Notes: a model not told the origin generated them from the letters alone. A stretch of 64,000 nucleotides of DNA from Xenorhabdus mauleonii (GCF_900113945.1 NZ_FORG01000003.1:186001-250000); one strand, 5' to 3'; counted from the stretch's first letter, positions 1-9,756 are shown. Translations and numbers: made by a program.

Positions 1-279
1 CCAGTTGTCATTTTATTAATCAGTATGGTAAACACCCATAAACTATGTTAATAAGATGGCCTTCCGAGTAAACCGCAGCTACCAAATATAATCATAATGA
101 CATGAAATCATTGAGGTTATTTTTATTCTAGCGATATTAAAACGAATAAAAAAGCATATTTAGTAGACAAAAAAACACTCAGAGAAAAATTTTAAAAACT
201 CACAATCTCAACATATTGAGATAACCAAATATTGAAATTATGAATAATTGGTATATTTATAAACTAGGAACCTTCATCA

Positions 280-1227
280 ATGAAATTTAATTTAGTTACT
301 TTAGGTATTATTGGTCTGGCTGCGGCGCAAGTCGCACAAGCAGCGGAAACAACACAAGCTGAAAATACCAGTACGGCTAGTTTCAATTCAAGCAGTGTAT
401 CAGCCAGTGCTTCATTAGGCATACTTTCAGCTAAGTCAAATGAATATGTATATAGCCCAAACTCAGGGCGTAAGCTCAGTGAATTGAATTGGAGAATTAA
501 GAATACTGCGGTTATTAAAGGTGATCTGGCCTGGGATGCCCTGCCGTATTTAACCCTGAACGCTCGTGGCTGGTATGCATCATCATCCAAAAGTGGAAAA
601 ATGGACGATTATGATTGGGAGAACGGCAATCAATCTAAATGGACTCACTGGTCTCACCACGAAAATACTAAACTGAATAGTGCCAGCGAATTTGATATCA
701 ATGTAAAAGGCTGGATACTGAAACAACCAGAATACAAGCTCGGTGGGGTTCTTGGTTATCAGCAAACTGATTTCAGTTGGGAGGCAAGTGGAGGGCATGG
801 AACTTATGACAATACTCCAATTGCATTCGAGAACAAAACCTTAATTACTTACAAACAAAAATTCAACACTCCTTATCTGGGGCTGGCCGGACAATATCGT
901 TATCAGGATTTTGAGTTTAATACATTGCTGAAATTCAGCCCGTGGGTTAAAGCAAAAGACACTGATGAACATATTCTGGGCAATAAAACTTTCAAAACAA
1001 AAATCAATAACTCACGCTATTACTCAATTGCCGTTGATGCAGGATATTACATTACTCCAAATGTAAAAGTATTCAGTGAACTGAGCTGGAGTAAATTTGC
1101 CAATAATAAAAAAGGAACGTTGGATTATACTGATCATGGTAAATCTAATTCTTTCAGCGTTAATAATGCCGCTGGTATGAGTAATACCAACTACACTATT
1201 TCCGCAGGTGTTCAATATCGCTTTTAA
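280..1227 (+). CDS. Omptin-family outer-membrane aspartyl protease
   Basis: Outer-membrane protease of the OmpT/Pla/PgtE family, which cleaves host proteins and antimicrobial peptides between basic residues at the cell surface. The 315-residue precursor begins with a signal peptide ending near AQVAQA (residues 1-21), followed by a beta-barrel that resembles OmpT along its length. The catalytic pairs are intact: Asp110 and Asp112 in the MDDYDW motif and Asp229-His231 in DTDEH, matching OmpT Asp83/Asp85 and Asp210/His212. The ATG is preceded by AGGA at a slightly long spacing. It stands alone, followed by a repeat-containing spacer and the convergent adhesin gene. In an insect pathogen it could act on host defence peptides; that role is inference, while the family call is firm. 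Confidence 0.95.
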   Translation: MKFNLVTLGIIGLAAAQVAQAAETTQAENTSTASFNSSSVSASASLGILSAKSNEYVYSPNSGRKLSELNWRIKNTAVIKGDLAWDALPYLTLNARGWYASSSKSGKMDDYDWENGNQSKWTHWSHHENTKLNSASEFDINVKGWILKQPEYKLGGVLGYQQTDFSWEASGGHGTYDNTPIAFENKTLITYKQKFNTPYLGLAGQYRYQDFEFNTLLKFSPWVKAKDTDEHILGNKTFKTKINNSRYYSIAVDAGYYITPNVKVFSELSWSKFANNKKGTLDYTDHGKSNSFSVNNAAGMSNTNYTISAGVQYRF

Positions 1228-1782
1228 TCAATCGAGTCGGTGGCGGGATTATTTCCGCCGTCCTCTCACAACACCGTCCTATGCGGGTTGCTATATACCC
1301 TGTTTCCCTGAAACAGACGCGCCTAAACCCGCACAATTGCACTTTCCCTCTTATTCATCGCCAGTTTTAAATTTCCTTAAAAACTTACTGATGTCTCTGA
1401 GAAGATATTCCCTCGGCTTATAACCGCTTATGCCTTTTTTATTTCAAGTTGCCTCTTCGCTAGTAGCGCTACTTTATTCTTTTCTTTGCCAGTACGCTCA
1501 CATTCTTTGCAAGCTCATCCCTGTTGCTATTTTTATATACATACGGTTAGCTGTGCTCTTGGTTTTTCGGCTTTTTATCCAACTCACCCAACAATATATT
1601 CGGCAATAACGGCAGAGAGTAGGCCATTTTATGGCATTCTCCGACACCATTTCTCTGCTCATTACGGTTATTCATCATCGCGCCAGTCAAGGTATCAGCA
1701 TGTCAGCGTAAGCGTTAGGGGATAACTACCATTGCTGACAGAAAACACAGTTTTAGATGCTATGCGCCATGCTTAGTGCAAA
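1228..1782. other. Intergenic spacer with genus-type repeat fragment
   Basis: Convergent spacer between the omptin and adhesin genes. A GGCGG/CCGCC hairpin lies just after the omptin stop (about 1240-1262) but has no clear T-run. The stretch near 1440-1470 contains TTTCAAGTTGC followed by a GCTAGTAGCG-like run; the same type of fragment recurs at about 7211, 38807 and 40975, and I read it as a decayed intergenic repeat. The short open frames here look like chance. Confidence 0.4.
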
Positions 1783-1783
1783 C

Positions 1784-1812
1784 AAAAAAATCAGGCGCCG
1801 ATCGACGCCTGA
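1784..1812 (-). terminator. Rho-independent terminator of adhesin gene 1
   Basis: A 7-bp stem TCAGGCG/CGCCTGA with an 8-nt loop (1791-1812) is followed, on the minus strand, by seven Ts (the As at 1784-1790). It lies 24 bp beyond the adhesin stop codon. Confidence 0.85.
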
Positions 1813-1835
1813 TAAATGGTTATTTTATGCATATA

Positions 1836-4106
1836 TTACCAACCAACTGCAATCCCTGCTCCCATGACTGCACCTTCGTCATTATTCCAGCTGGTAGATG
1901 CCCTGAAATTCACATTTTCAGTCAGTTTAGCCTGTGCACCAACCGCAACCGCACTGCCATCATGATATTTACCCAATCCCACACCCACACTAAAACGATC
2001 AGAATTACTGTATGGAATATTGGTCATTGCCGCAACACCCGCAATACCGGCATTAGCACGCTTTCCTACCCGATTGATTTTGTTATCTAACTTGTTAAAG
2101 CCTTGGCGCATTTCAGTTTCTAATTCAGAGAAGCGCTTATTCGAGCTAGTATGAAACTCTCTAGCATTTGCTTCTAATTCCTTGGCGTATTTATATAATT
2201 CCTCGGATTTATCCTCGATTTTCTTTTCTATCTGCACTGTCTTTTCTTCGACTTTTTGGTCCAGCTGTTCCGTTTTTTCTTCCACCTCTTTAACTTTTTC
2301 TTTGCTGGCTTGCTCGGCCGCTGCCTTGATTTTGTTATCTATTTCTGTTGCGGTTTTTTCAGCCCGGCCTGCTGCTTTTTCCGCTGTGTTTGTATAATTT
2401 TTTGCTTCTTCGACTAAATTTGAAGCTGTCGTTGCTGACTCACTCGCAGCTGTCTCTGACGCTTTCGCGGCTGTTTCCGACGCTTTCGCTTCTGTCTCTG
2501 ACATTTTCGCGGCTGTCTCCGATGCTTTCGCGGCTGTCTCTGACGTTTTTGCGGCGGTCTCTGATGCTTTCGCGGCTGTCTCTGACGTTTTTGCGGCGGT
2601 CTCTGATGCTTTCGCAGCTGTCTCTGACGTTTTTGCGGCGGTCTCTGATGCTTTCGCAGCTGTCTCTGATGCTTTCGCAGCTGTCTCTGACGCTTTCGCT
2701 TCTGTCTCTGAGTTTTTCGCCGAAGCGGCTGACGCTTTCGCCGCATCTTCTGACGCTTTCGCCTCTATTGCCGCTGTTTTCGCCCCTGCTGCCGATGTAT
2801 TCGCCTCCGCTGCCGATGCTTTCGCCTCTATCGCTGACGTTTTCGCCTCTGTTGCCGATGCTTTCGCCTCTGTCGCCGATGTTTTCGCCTCTGTTGCCGA
2901 CGTTTTCGCCTCTGTCGCCGAAGTTGCCGCTGCTGTCGCAGAATCCGCCGCATTTTTCTCAGCTTTTTTCACTTCATCCTTTAGCCCCGTCATAGAGCCA
3001 TTCAATTTTGCTTCTACCTTCGTTAACTGCCCAACAGTCGCTGCATCTTGATCATTTTTACCCTCAGCAACATTGATTAACCGCAATTGCGTCTTGCCAT
3101 CACCAAGTTTTCCATCCTCAAGTATCTCATCACCAAATGACACAACATTGCTCTCATTTGATTTAAAAGAAGGGCTTCCCACATAATATGACGATGTCAA
3201 CGCTGGAGTTTCTGAATCAGTATGCGAAAAAAAGAATATGTTATTTTTCAACTGCCCATAAGTCGCCGCATCATTCATCTTTTCACCATCAGCAATATTC
3301 GTCAGATACTTATTGTTTGTTTCATCTTCACTATTCCCGAATGAAACGGAGTTCTCTCTATCCGTTTTAGAGCCTTTACCGATAGCAACTGAATTAGCAT
3401 AATCAACAGCCGCCCCTTCCCCCAAAGCAATGCCATTTTCTTTAAGCGAAGACGCATTTTGTCCTATTACAATGCTATTTTTTGCAGGGGTATATTCCCT
3501 CTTTTTGTCATCGACATCGTCTTTCAAAACACCCACTTTCGCCCCAGCACCAATAGCCAAAGAATATGGACTATCCCGTCCAACAATCCCGTTGTTAGCG
3601 GCGAAAGAGTGGATACTATATTTATCAACTCTTGAGTTATTCAAAGCGGTAGAGTAGTCAGACTCCTGACCAATAGTCGACTTCCCCATCGCAATACTGT
3701 GTGTAGAATAATACTGAATGGTTGAATTCCCCGATGCAAAAGAGAATTGAGAACCACTCCAAATTGACGATTGGTTCAACGCAGTTGCATAGGGACTGTA
3801 TAGATGAATGTGCGAATTGAGCAACGCCAATGCGCTGTGAGTAGTCTCGGTTACCCTCTCCTTTTCCGGGTAGGGAACCAGATATCCCGACCATGGGTCA
3901 ACAATCGTTGATTTGTTATCTCTTATATTCTCCCTCGTTATCTCCTTCCCATCCTTATCAAGCTGCTTCACATTCCCTTTCCACACAGGAGTAACAATGT
4001 CTATAACAATGTTTGTTTTCTCTTCCTCTTCCGCAAAAGAATATGGCATTAAAACCGCATTAATTAAAAGTACCAGGCTCGTTTTTTTAAATAAAAACTT
4101 TCGCAT
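1836..4106 (-). CDS. YadA-type trimeric autotransporter adhesin (copy 1)
   Basis: A 756-residue trimeric autotransporter adhesin (type Vc secretion). A signal peptide (residues 1-25, ending YSFA) is followed by an unusual acidic N-terminal region. YadA-like head repeats follow (NSIVIGQNASS, NGIALGEGAAVDYANSVAIG, ENSVSFGNS), then neck motifs (DAATYGQL, DAATVGQL). About 23 heptads of SETAAKA/SATEAKT type form a long Ala-rich stalk, then charged coiled coil, and finally the four-strand YadA anchor ending in AVGW with a terminal aromatic residue. It should bind host surfaces or matrix, but the ligand cannot be read from the sequence. A paralogue with almost the same start region and head segment lies upstream. 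The heptads are encoded by 21-bp DNA repeats, so stalk length may vary between strains. The terminator at 1784-1812 ends the transcript. Confidence 0.93.
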   Translation of the reverse strand: MRKFLFKKTSLVLLINAVLMPYSFAEEEEKTNIVIDIVTPVWKGNVKQLDKDGKEITRENIRDNKSTIVDPWSGYLVPYPEKERVTETTHSALALLNSHIHLYSPYATALNQSSIWSGSQFSFASGNSTIQYYSTHSIAMGKSTIGQESDYSTALNNSRVDKYSIHSFAANNGIVGRDSPYSLAIGAGAKVGVLKDDVDDKKREYTPAKNSIVIGQNASSLKENGIALGEGAAVDYANSVAIGKGSKTDRENSVSFGNSEDETNNKYLTNIADGEKMNDAATYGQLKNNIFFFSHTDSETPALTSSYYVGSPSFKSNESNVVSFGDEILEDGKLGDGKTQLRLINVAEGKNDQDAATVGQLTKVEAKLNGSMTGLKDEVKKAEKNAADSATAAATSATEAKTSATEAKTSATEAKASATEAKTSAIEAKASAAEANTSAAGAKTAAIEAKASEDAAKASAASAKNSETEAKASETAAKASETAAKASETAAKTSETAAKASETAAKTSETAAKASETAAKTSETAAKASETAAKMSETEAKASETAAKASETAASESATTASNLVEEAKNYTNTAEKAAGRAEKTATEIDNKIKAAAEQASKEKVKEVEEKTEQLDQKVEEKTVQIEKKIEDKSEELYKYAKELEANAREFHTSSNKRFSELETEMRQGFNKLDNKINRVGKRANAGIAGVAAMTNIPYSNSDRFSVGVGLGKYHDGSAVAVGAQAKLTENVNFRASTSWNNDEGAVMGAGIAVGW
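2451..2950 (-). repeat. 21-bp tandem repeats encoding the adhesin stalk
   Basis: About 23 direct repeats of 21 bp, consensus on the plus strand roughly CTCTGACGCTTTCGCGGCTGT, each encoding one heptad. The 2451-2700 half is nearly uniform (SETAAKA/T); the 2700-2950 half is more diverged (SATEAKT). Unequal recombination would change stalk length in whole heptads and keep the frame. Confidence 0.9.
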
Positions 4107-4680
4107 TATTTCACCATAATATAAATACAGATAAATTCATTAATAAAACCGGAAATACACCGCACAGGTATTCATGAGAATGATTAAACCTGCTCAACCG
4201 GCCTATCTCTTTGTCATGTCAAATTAACATTCTTCAGGTCATATTCATGACGACCCACAATGAAGGGTTACCGCATTTATTTATGCAAACTGTAATATGG
4301 AAAAATTAACCAGTTAAATGCCTTGTTAAGATTAATAAAACAGTTATTATTCCTCACATCAATAATGCAACAACAATAAATAAATATGTTTTATATAGAG
4401 AAAAGTTCAAGCAACCACTTCATGAATTCATTAAAACAGGGGCGAATTAAACACCACAGATATATATAAATCAAGTTTTGCATTCATATGATTCATATAA
4501 CATAACACATTATCAGGCGGTTACCTGATTATAATATTGGTAAAATCACAGTTAATTCAACCAATTAATTAATTGATAGCAATAAGCATCCAATAATAAA
4601 AAAAGCAAATCCAAAGTTAACAATTAGACAAATGAATTATCATTGATAAAACACAATTGTTTTATCTGGAGGAGGATATA
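4107..4680. other. AT-rich spacer and promoter region of adhesin 1
   Basis: A non-coding, very AT-rich spacer between the two adhesin genes. It should carry the adhesin 1 promoter. The bases just before the start codon are almost identical to those before adhesin 2, so the two start regions are paralogous. I see no further gene here. Confidence 0.5.
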
Positions 4681-4713
4681 AAAAGAAAAAAGCAGGCACA
4701 ATAGCGCCTACTG
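4681..4713 (-). terminator. Terminator of adhesin gene 2
   Basis: On the minus strand AGTAGGCGC-TATT-GTGCCTGCT forms a 9-bp stem with two G-T pairs and a 4-nt loop, followed by a T-rich tract (CTTTTTTCTTTTT). It lies just after the stop codon of the second adhesin. Confidence 0.85.
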
Positions 4714-5269
4714 AATATCCCCAAAATATTATATTACCAATCAATCGCAACACTCGCTCCCAATGCCACATTTTCGGCATTGTTCCAGCCTGTAGATGCC
4801 CTGATATTTATGTTCTCGGTCACTTTGGCCTGAGCACCTATCGCAATAGCACTACCATTATTATATTGTCCCAACCCAACTCCAAGACTAAAGCGGCCAG
4901 TATTACCGTATGGAATATTGCTCATTGCCAGAACACTGGCAATACCGGCATTAGCACGTTTCTCTACCCGCTTGATTTTGTCATCTAACTTACCAAAATT
5001 TTGGCGCATTTCGGTTTCCAGGTTATTGAACCTCTTTTCAGTATGAATGTGATATTCACTCATTTTGGTATTCAGATCCTGCGCATAGGTATAGATATCA
5101 CCAGCTTTCGCATCCAGCTTATTCATTCTTTCGTCAGAATCCTTTCTGGCCGCCGTGATTTTTTCATCTAACTCTTTTTTCATTGCAATTGTAACATTTG
5201 CCGTCTTTGAATCATTGACTACCTCCACATTCTGCTCGTCTGTAGCAATTTTCCCTGAATTGGCGAGTG

Positions 5270-5520
5270 TCTGTTGGTCATTCACCTTCTCGGCATCCGT
5301 GGCTACCTGTTTGATTGTGTCTGTCTTGTTGGCCGCTTCACTGATTTTCCCGGCATTGGTCAGTGTCTGTTGGTCATTCACCTTTTCGGCATCCGTGGCT
5401 ACCTGTTTGATTGTGTCTGTCTTGTTGGCCGCTTCACTGATTTTCCCGGCGTTGGTCAGTGTCTGTTGGTCATTCACCTTCTCGGCATCAGTGGCTGCCT
5501 GCTTGAGTTTAGGAGTATTG
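5270..5520 (-). repeat. 96-bp direct repeats in the adhesin 2 stalk
   Basis: Two nearly perfect 96-bp units and a partial third encode 32-residue stalk repeats containing AEKVNDQQTLTNAGKISEAA. Recombination between them would change the stalk length in frame. Confidence 0.85.
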
Positions 5521-6528
5521 TCAACCGCATTATTGATTTCTTTGGTTATATCCCCTGCGTCCTTGAGCGCTCCCATATCCTTTTTCAGTTCATTGAGAAT
5601 AGTATTTTTGACATTATCAAGTTGCCTTTTATTAACTGCATCGTGATCCTTTTCACCATCTGCAATATTCGTCAGAAGTTTATTTTTTGCTATATCTTCA
5701 CTATTCCCGAATGAAACGGAGTTCTCTCTATCCGTTTTAGCGCCTTGACCTATAGCAACTGAATTAGCATAATCAACAATCGCCCCTTCCCCCAAAGCAA
5801 TGCCATTTTCTTTAAGCGAAGACGCTTGTTGTCCTATTACAATACTATTTTTTGCAGGGAAACGTTCCTTCACCTTGCCTTTCTTATCCAGAATAGCACC
5901 AACTGTTGCCCTCCAACCAATAGCTAAAGAATATGGATTATCATTTGCAATAACCGAACCGTTAATAGCCAAAGAATATGGGCTTTTATTTTCAATAATC
6001 GAACCGTTAGCAGAAAAAGATTTTTCATTATCATTATGAATATCCCCATAGCCTAAAGAGACAGACATGCTAGATTTCATACCAATAGCCGAATTAGATA
6101 AGGCGACAGAGTCAAAAGAACTATCACCAATTTTACCGGCTACAATTGCTACAGAATGATATGAATTTTTTCCTATGGAACTTTCCAATAATGCTATGGT
6201 ATTAAACGAAACTAGTTCTTCATCGGTTGTTGGTTCTGTCATATCTATCTTACTATCACTTGATTTAATAATATTAAACTTTGTTTCGTCTTTATTCTTG
6301 TTTATATAGAGACTAGTACGATAAGATTTTAAATAGTCTGTTAAAGTTATCAAATCCTTTTCATTGGACTGTTCCTTCAGTGATTCATTTGGGGATTTAT
6401 TCGGGGATTCACTCGGTGTTTCACTAGGGGATTTATTCGGTGATTCATTCAGTGTTTCACTAGGGGATTTATTCGGTGATTCATTCAGTGTTTCACTCGG
6501 TGATTCACTGAGTGAATCATTATTTAGT

Positions 6529-6539
6529 TCGCTCGCTCG
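6529..6539. repeat. Short TCGC repeat at the adhesin 2 frameshift
   Basis: The plus strand reads TCGCTCGCTCG, 2.75 tandem copies of a 4-bp unit, between the signal-peptide frame and the passenger frame of adhesin 2. Removal of one unit restores the full frame. Classical phase-variable tracts are longer, so the tract may be a decayed or minimal switch. Confidence 0.75.
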
Positions 6540-6621
6540 TCACTTCCGCATAAGCATACGACATGAAAACAGCCTTGATTAAAAACGCCAAGCATGTTTT
6601 TTTAAGAAAATTCCTTCGCAT

Positions 6622-7373
6622 TATTTCACCATAATATAAAAAAGACAAACTCATTCACATGAGAAATGAAATATAAAGAACACTCTCACAATGGTGTTCA
6701 ATTCTATTTCGTTTATTTACATTTTATCTATTGAAACTAATGCTTCCTGGCCATAACCATTATGACTCTACGATAAAAGGCTATTACATTTACTATGAAA
6801 GTAAAAGATACGGAAGCGTTAGCCATTGCAATTCTTATGAAGAGTAATCATTATTATTCATAAGAGTAATTCCTTACACTAAGCTAATTAGTTCCATAAA
6901 AATATAAATTCATATAACCACTTCATGCTTCATTTAAATAAGGAGGGGATTAAATGCTATAGAAATATAAAAATCAAGTTTTTACTCAAAAAATAATATC
7001 CAAGCGTTCAACGTCAAGTTAATAACCCACTTATCAAACTAAAAAACAAGCCATAAATTCACACAGAAAATAGTTTAATTTTAACTAATATTTATTAATG
7101 ATGATTTAGACATCTAAAAAATCACTTAATACGCTATCTTCACTGCACATTAAAATAATAACATTATTATTTATAACTTATCCTGAAATTTACCATGGTT
7201 ATCAATATATGCCTGTTACATTTCAAGTTGCTTCTTTGCTGGCCGTGCTTATCTCAAAGTTCTAAGCTATAACTTTATTGTATATAGCGTTACCCTTTTC
7301 TTGCCATATCATCATTAAAACAACTCTATAAAAAATAAACATATATTTGATATCAATCGATTAGGAAGGTTCT
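6622..7373. other. AT-rich divergent promoter region
   Basis: Divergent spacer between adhesin 2 and the ABC importer, holding both promoters. Near 7210-7245 is another TTTCAAGTTGC repeat fragment, followed by CTTCTTTGCTGGC. I see no coding capacity. Confidence 0.45.
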
Positions 7374-8090
7374 ATGACCCCATCATGGCTCAGTTTAGCG
7401 CTGGATTCCCTATGGCCGATGCTTTACGCCGGCCTGACATTTACTATTCCCCTCACGCTGATTACATTCGCACTTGGGATATCGTTAGGGTTTATCGTTG
7501 CATTGATCAGGCTGTACGGGCCTAAACCGCTGGTTGCTGTCGTTCGGTTTTATGTCTGGCTGATCCGCGGTACGCCGCTGCTGGTACAGCTATTTTTGAT
7601 TTTTTACGCCCTGCCCAGCGTGGGCATTACATTGGAAGCATTCACCTCCGCCGTTATCGGCTTTACACTGAATGTGGGCGCCTATACCTCAGAAGTGATC
7701 CGTGCCGCCTTGATTTCAGTCCCCAAAGGGCAATGGGAAGCCTCTCACTCCATCGGCATGAGCTGGTGGCAATCACTGCGCCGGATAGTACTACCACAAG
7801 CGGCGCGGGTTTCGATTCCGCCTTTGTCCAATACGTTTATTTCGTTGGTAAAAGACACGTCACTGGCTTCCGTCATTACTGTGCCAGAAATGTTTCTGGC
7901 GGCGCAGCGCATTGCAGCAGTCACTTATCAGCCGCTAATTCTGTATACCGAAGCCGCTATTCTCTATCTCCTCTTGAGTTCAGTATTGTCAGCCCTGCAA
8001 GTCCGGTTGGAGAAGAAATTCGCCCAACAAAGCAGTCATCAACAAAATAGCAATAAGGAAGCCAAAGATGATTCAGCTCACCAACATTGA
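7374..8090 (+). CDS. Polar amino-acid ABC transporter, permease
   Basis: Inner-membrane permease of the HisMQ/ArtQ/TcyL family (238 residues). The N-terminal segment carries several hydrophobic helices and the family pattern GTPLLVQLFLIFYALP (about 65-80). The EAA loop that contacts the ATPase is visible as WEASHSIGMSWWQSLRRIVLPQAAR (about 122-146, partly quoted: EASHSIGMS). Only one permease gene is present, so the channel is probably a homodimer, as in cystine-type importers. The stop overlaps the ATPase start by 23 bp, which indicates a single operon with tight coupling. Substrate is likely cystine or another polar amino acid, judged from the binding protein; this is inferred. Confidence 0.92.
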   Translation: MTPSWLSLALDSLWPMLYAGLTFTIPLTLITFALGISLGFIVALIRLYGPKPLVAVVRFYVWLIRGTPLLVQLFLIFYALPSVGITLEAFTSAVIGFTLNVGAYTSEVIRAALISVPKGQWEASHSIGMSWWQSLRRIVLPQAARVSIPPLSNTFISLVKDTSLASVITVPEMFLAAQRIAAVTYQPLILYTEAAILYLLLSSVLSALQVRLEKKFAQQSSHQQNSNKEAKDDSAHQH

Positions 8091-8832
8091 AAAAAGTTTC
8101 GACGGGCAGAAGGTGCTGAAAAATATTAGCCTGACAATTAAGGAAGGCAGCCTGACGGCACTTATTGGCCCCTCCGGTAGCGGGAAAAGTACCTTGCTGC
8201 GTTGCATTAATCTGTTGGAAATTCCACAGGCCGGCAAGCTGGAGATAAGCAAAGAACAAATTACCTTTAATGGTAAGGAGCGGCTGCCACATCGGGAAAT
8301 TCAGCGTTTCAGCCTGCAAACGGGCATGGTATTCCAGAACTTCCAGCTTTTCCCGCATCTGACAGTGATTGAAAACATTATGGAAGGGCTGATTTGGGTA
8401 CAGAAGTGGTCACGCGAACGGGCCAGAAAACGTGCGCTTGAGCTGCTGGAAAAAGTCGGCATGTCCCATAAGGCCGATGCTTGGCCAGCCACGCTGTCCG
8501 GCGGGCAGCAGCAACGTGTCGCCATCGCCAGAGCAATGGCGCCGTCTCCCAAGGTATTGTTGTGCGATGAACCAACTTCAGCGCTCGATCCCGAATTATC
8601 CAAAGAAGTCGTTTCAGTTTTGAAACACTTGGCAGGAGAAGGCACCACCATGTTAATGGCGACACACGATTTACGATTGGCCGCCAATCTTGCCCATGAT
8701 GTCGTTTTTTTGGAGTCTGGTGAAATTGTCGAGTCAGGCCCGGCAAAGACCCTTTTTACCCGCCCCGATAAAGAACGTACCGTTAAATTTATTTCAACCC
8801 TGACAGAAACTCTGCCGGATTGGGAGATATAG
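8068..8832 (+). CDS. Polar amino-acid ABC transporter, ATP-binding subunit
   Basis: ATPase subunit (254 residues) of the GlnQ/TcyN family that energises the importer. Walker A GPSGSGKST is at about residues 32-40, the Q-loop at MVFQNFQLFPH (about 88-98), the ABC signature LSGGQQQR at about 142-149, Walker B VLLCDEPTSALD at about 162-173, and the switch histidine in ATHD (about 198). AAGGAA precedes the ATG at a good distance. It sits between permease and binding-protein genes and overlaps the permease gene, so the three genes form one operon. All catalytic motifs are complete. Confidence 0.95.
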   Translation: MIQLTNIEKSFDGQKVLKNISLTIKEGSLTALIGPSGSGKSTLLRCINLLEIPQAGKLEISKEQITFNGKERLPHREIQRFSLQTGMVFQNFQLFPHLTVIENIMEGLIWVQKWSRERARKRALELLEKVGMSHKADAWPATLSGGQQQRVAIARAMAPSPKVLLCDEPTSALDPELSKEVVSVLKHLAGEGTTMLMATHDLRLAANLAHDVVFLESGEIVESGPAKTLFTRPDKERTVKFISTLTETLPDWEI

Positions 8833-8892
8833 CAAGCAGTCACATTTATACCCCTATTGATGTCAGCAACTTTATTTATCTGGAGAAAAGCA

Positions 8893-9666
8893 ATGAAAAA
8901 ATTTTTGAGTCTGTTACTGGCGGGTGCGACTGCCCTTGCTATTTCTGCCCCAAGTTATGCGGGCAAAGATTTGGATGCCATCAAAGCCTCCGGTGTCTTT
9001 AAGGTTGGCACAGAAGGCACATATCCTCCTTTTACTTATCATGATACCAACAACAAACTGACGGGCTTTGATGTGGATATCGCACGGGAAATCGCACGCC
9101 GTTTGAACGTTAAGCCTGAATTTATGGAAGTAAAATGGGATGGCTTAATTGCCGGATTGGACGCAAAACGTTTTGATGCGGTTATCAACCAAGTGGGCGT
9201 GACCCCTGAGCGGGCAGCAAAATTCAGTTTTTCCATTCCTTACACAACATCTCAGGTGGTGTTGATCACCCGCGACAATAACAACACGATAAAAACGTTC
9301 GCGGATATGAAAGGAAAACGGGCAGCCCAATCTCTGACCAGCAATTACGGGCAATTGGCAACCTCTTACGGTGCGAACTTAGTCAGCACCGACGGATTTA
9401 ACCAAGCCATTGATTTGGTCGCTACAGGGCGCGCAGATGCAACGTTGAATGATCGCCTGTCTTTCCTTGATTTCAAAAAACAACGCCCTAATGCACCGGT
9501 GAAAATTGTTGCCCAACAAGCAGATGCCAGTAAATCAGCCGTATTACTGCGTAAAGGCGATCCGGAATTGGCAGGCGCAATTAATAAGGCGCTGCAAGAA
9601 ATAAAAGATGACGGTACTTATGCCCGCATTTCAGAGAAATATTTTGGCGTGGATATTTCTAAGTAA
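8893..9666 (+). CDS. Polar amino-acid ABC transporter, periplasmic binding protein
   Basis: Periplasmic solute-binding protein of the SBP_bac_3 family (257 residues), closest in feel to FliY/TcyJ-type cystine binders. The ATG at 8893 is chosen because a GGAG lies nine bases upstream and a typical signal peptide follows (MKKFLSLLLAGATALAISAP, then SYA); an ATG 36 bp upstream would add an atypical leader. There is no lipobox. Family patterns are clear: VGTEGTYPPFTYHD near the start of the mature protein, GFDVDIAREIA, and DAVINQVGVTPER. Third gene of the importer operon. The ligand is not certain. Confidence 0.93.
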   Translation: MKKFLSLLLAGATALAISAPSYAGKDLDAIKASGVFKVGTEGTYPPFTYHDTNNKLTGFDVDIAREIARRLNVKPEFMEVKWDGLIAGLDAKRFDAVINQVGVTPERAAKFSFSIPYTTSQVVLITRDNNNTIKTFADMKGKRAAQSLTSNYGQLATSYGANLVSTDGFNQAIDLVATGRADATLNDRLSFLDFKKQRPNAPVKIVAQQADASKSAVLLRKGDPELAGAINKALQEIKDDGTYARISEKYFGVDISK

Positions 9667-9732
9667 AGGCTCTTTACTATCGTCTATAGACAGTAGCATA
9701 TGATCCTAAAATGAATCTTTGATTTAAATAAT

Positions 9733-9756
9733 ATGGGGGCTACGGCCCCATTATTA
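9733..9756. terminator. Convergent terminator between importer and prpF-like gene
   Basis: ATGGGG/CCCCAT stem (9733-9738 with 9746-9751) followed on the plus strand by TATTATTTAAAT and preceded by an A/T-rich run, so it can act in both directions. The stop codon of the minus-strand gene lies within the T-rich tail. Confidence 0.7.

Larger units (their letters stand above)
4734..6621 (-). pseudogene. YadA-type adhesin (copy 2), frameshifted or phase-off
   Basis: Paralogue of the downstream adhesin. Translation from the conserved ATG at 6621 gives a signal peptide (MRRNFLKKTCLAFLIKAVFM, then SYAYA) but hits a stop at 6520-6522 after 33 codons. The rest of the protein is open in the next frame: a Ser/Pro/Asn/Glu-rich linker with a 12-residue repeat (SPSETLNESPNK), YadA head repeats, a neck, 32-residue stalk repeats (ATDAEKVNDQQTLTNAGK and so on) and an intact anchor ending AIDW. 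The frame change lies in or beside 2.75 copies of TCGC (6529-6539). Losing one 4-bp unit would join signal peptide and passenger in frame, reading EVTSELNNDSLSE. It may therefore be an OFF state of a phase-variable gene or a recent pseudogene. The body shows no other damage. Confidence 0.85.

Noticed and set aside
1208-1725. Short plus-strand ORFs after the omptin gene
   Set aside because: No ribosome sites or recognisable sequence; the region contains repeat fragments.
2451-2950. Regular repeats as a CRISPR array
   Set aside because: Units are directly contiguous with no spacers and encode a heptad stalk in frame.
2348-2995. Long plus-strand ORF rich in Leu/Ser/Pro opposite adhesin 1
   Set aside because: It is the antisense shadow of the 21-bp repeats, which stay open in several frames; it has no plausible domain.
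5155-5646. Hydrophobic-looking plus-strand ORF opposite adhesin 2
   Set aside because: Antisense of the 96-bp stalk repeats; no independent support.
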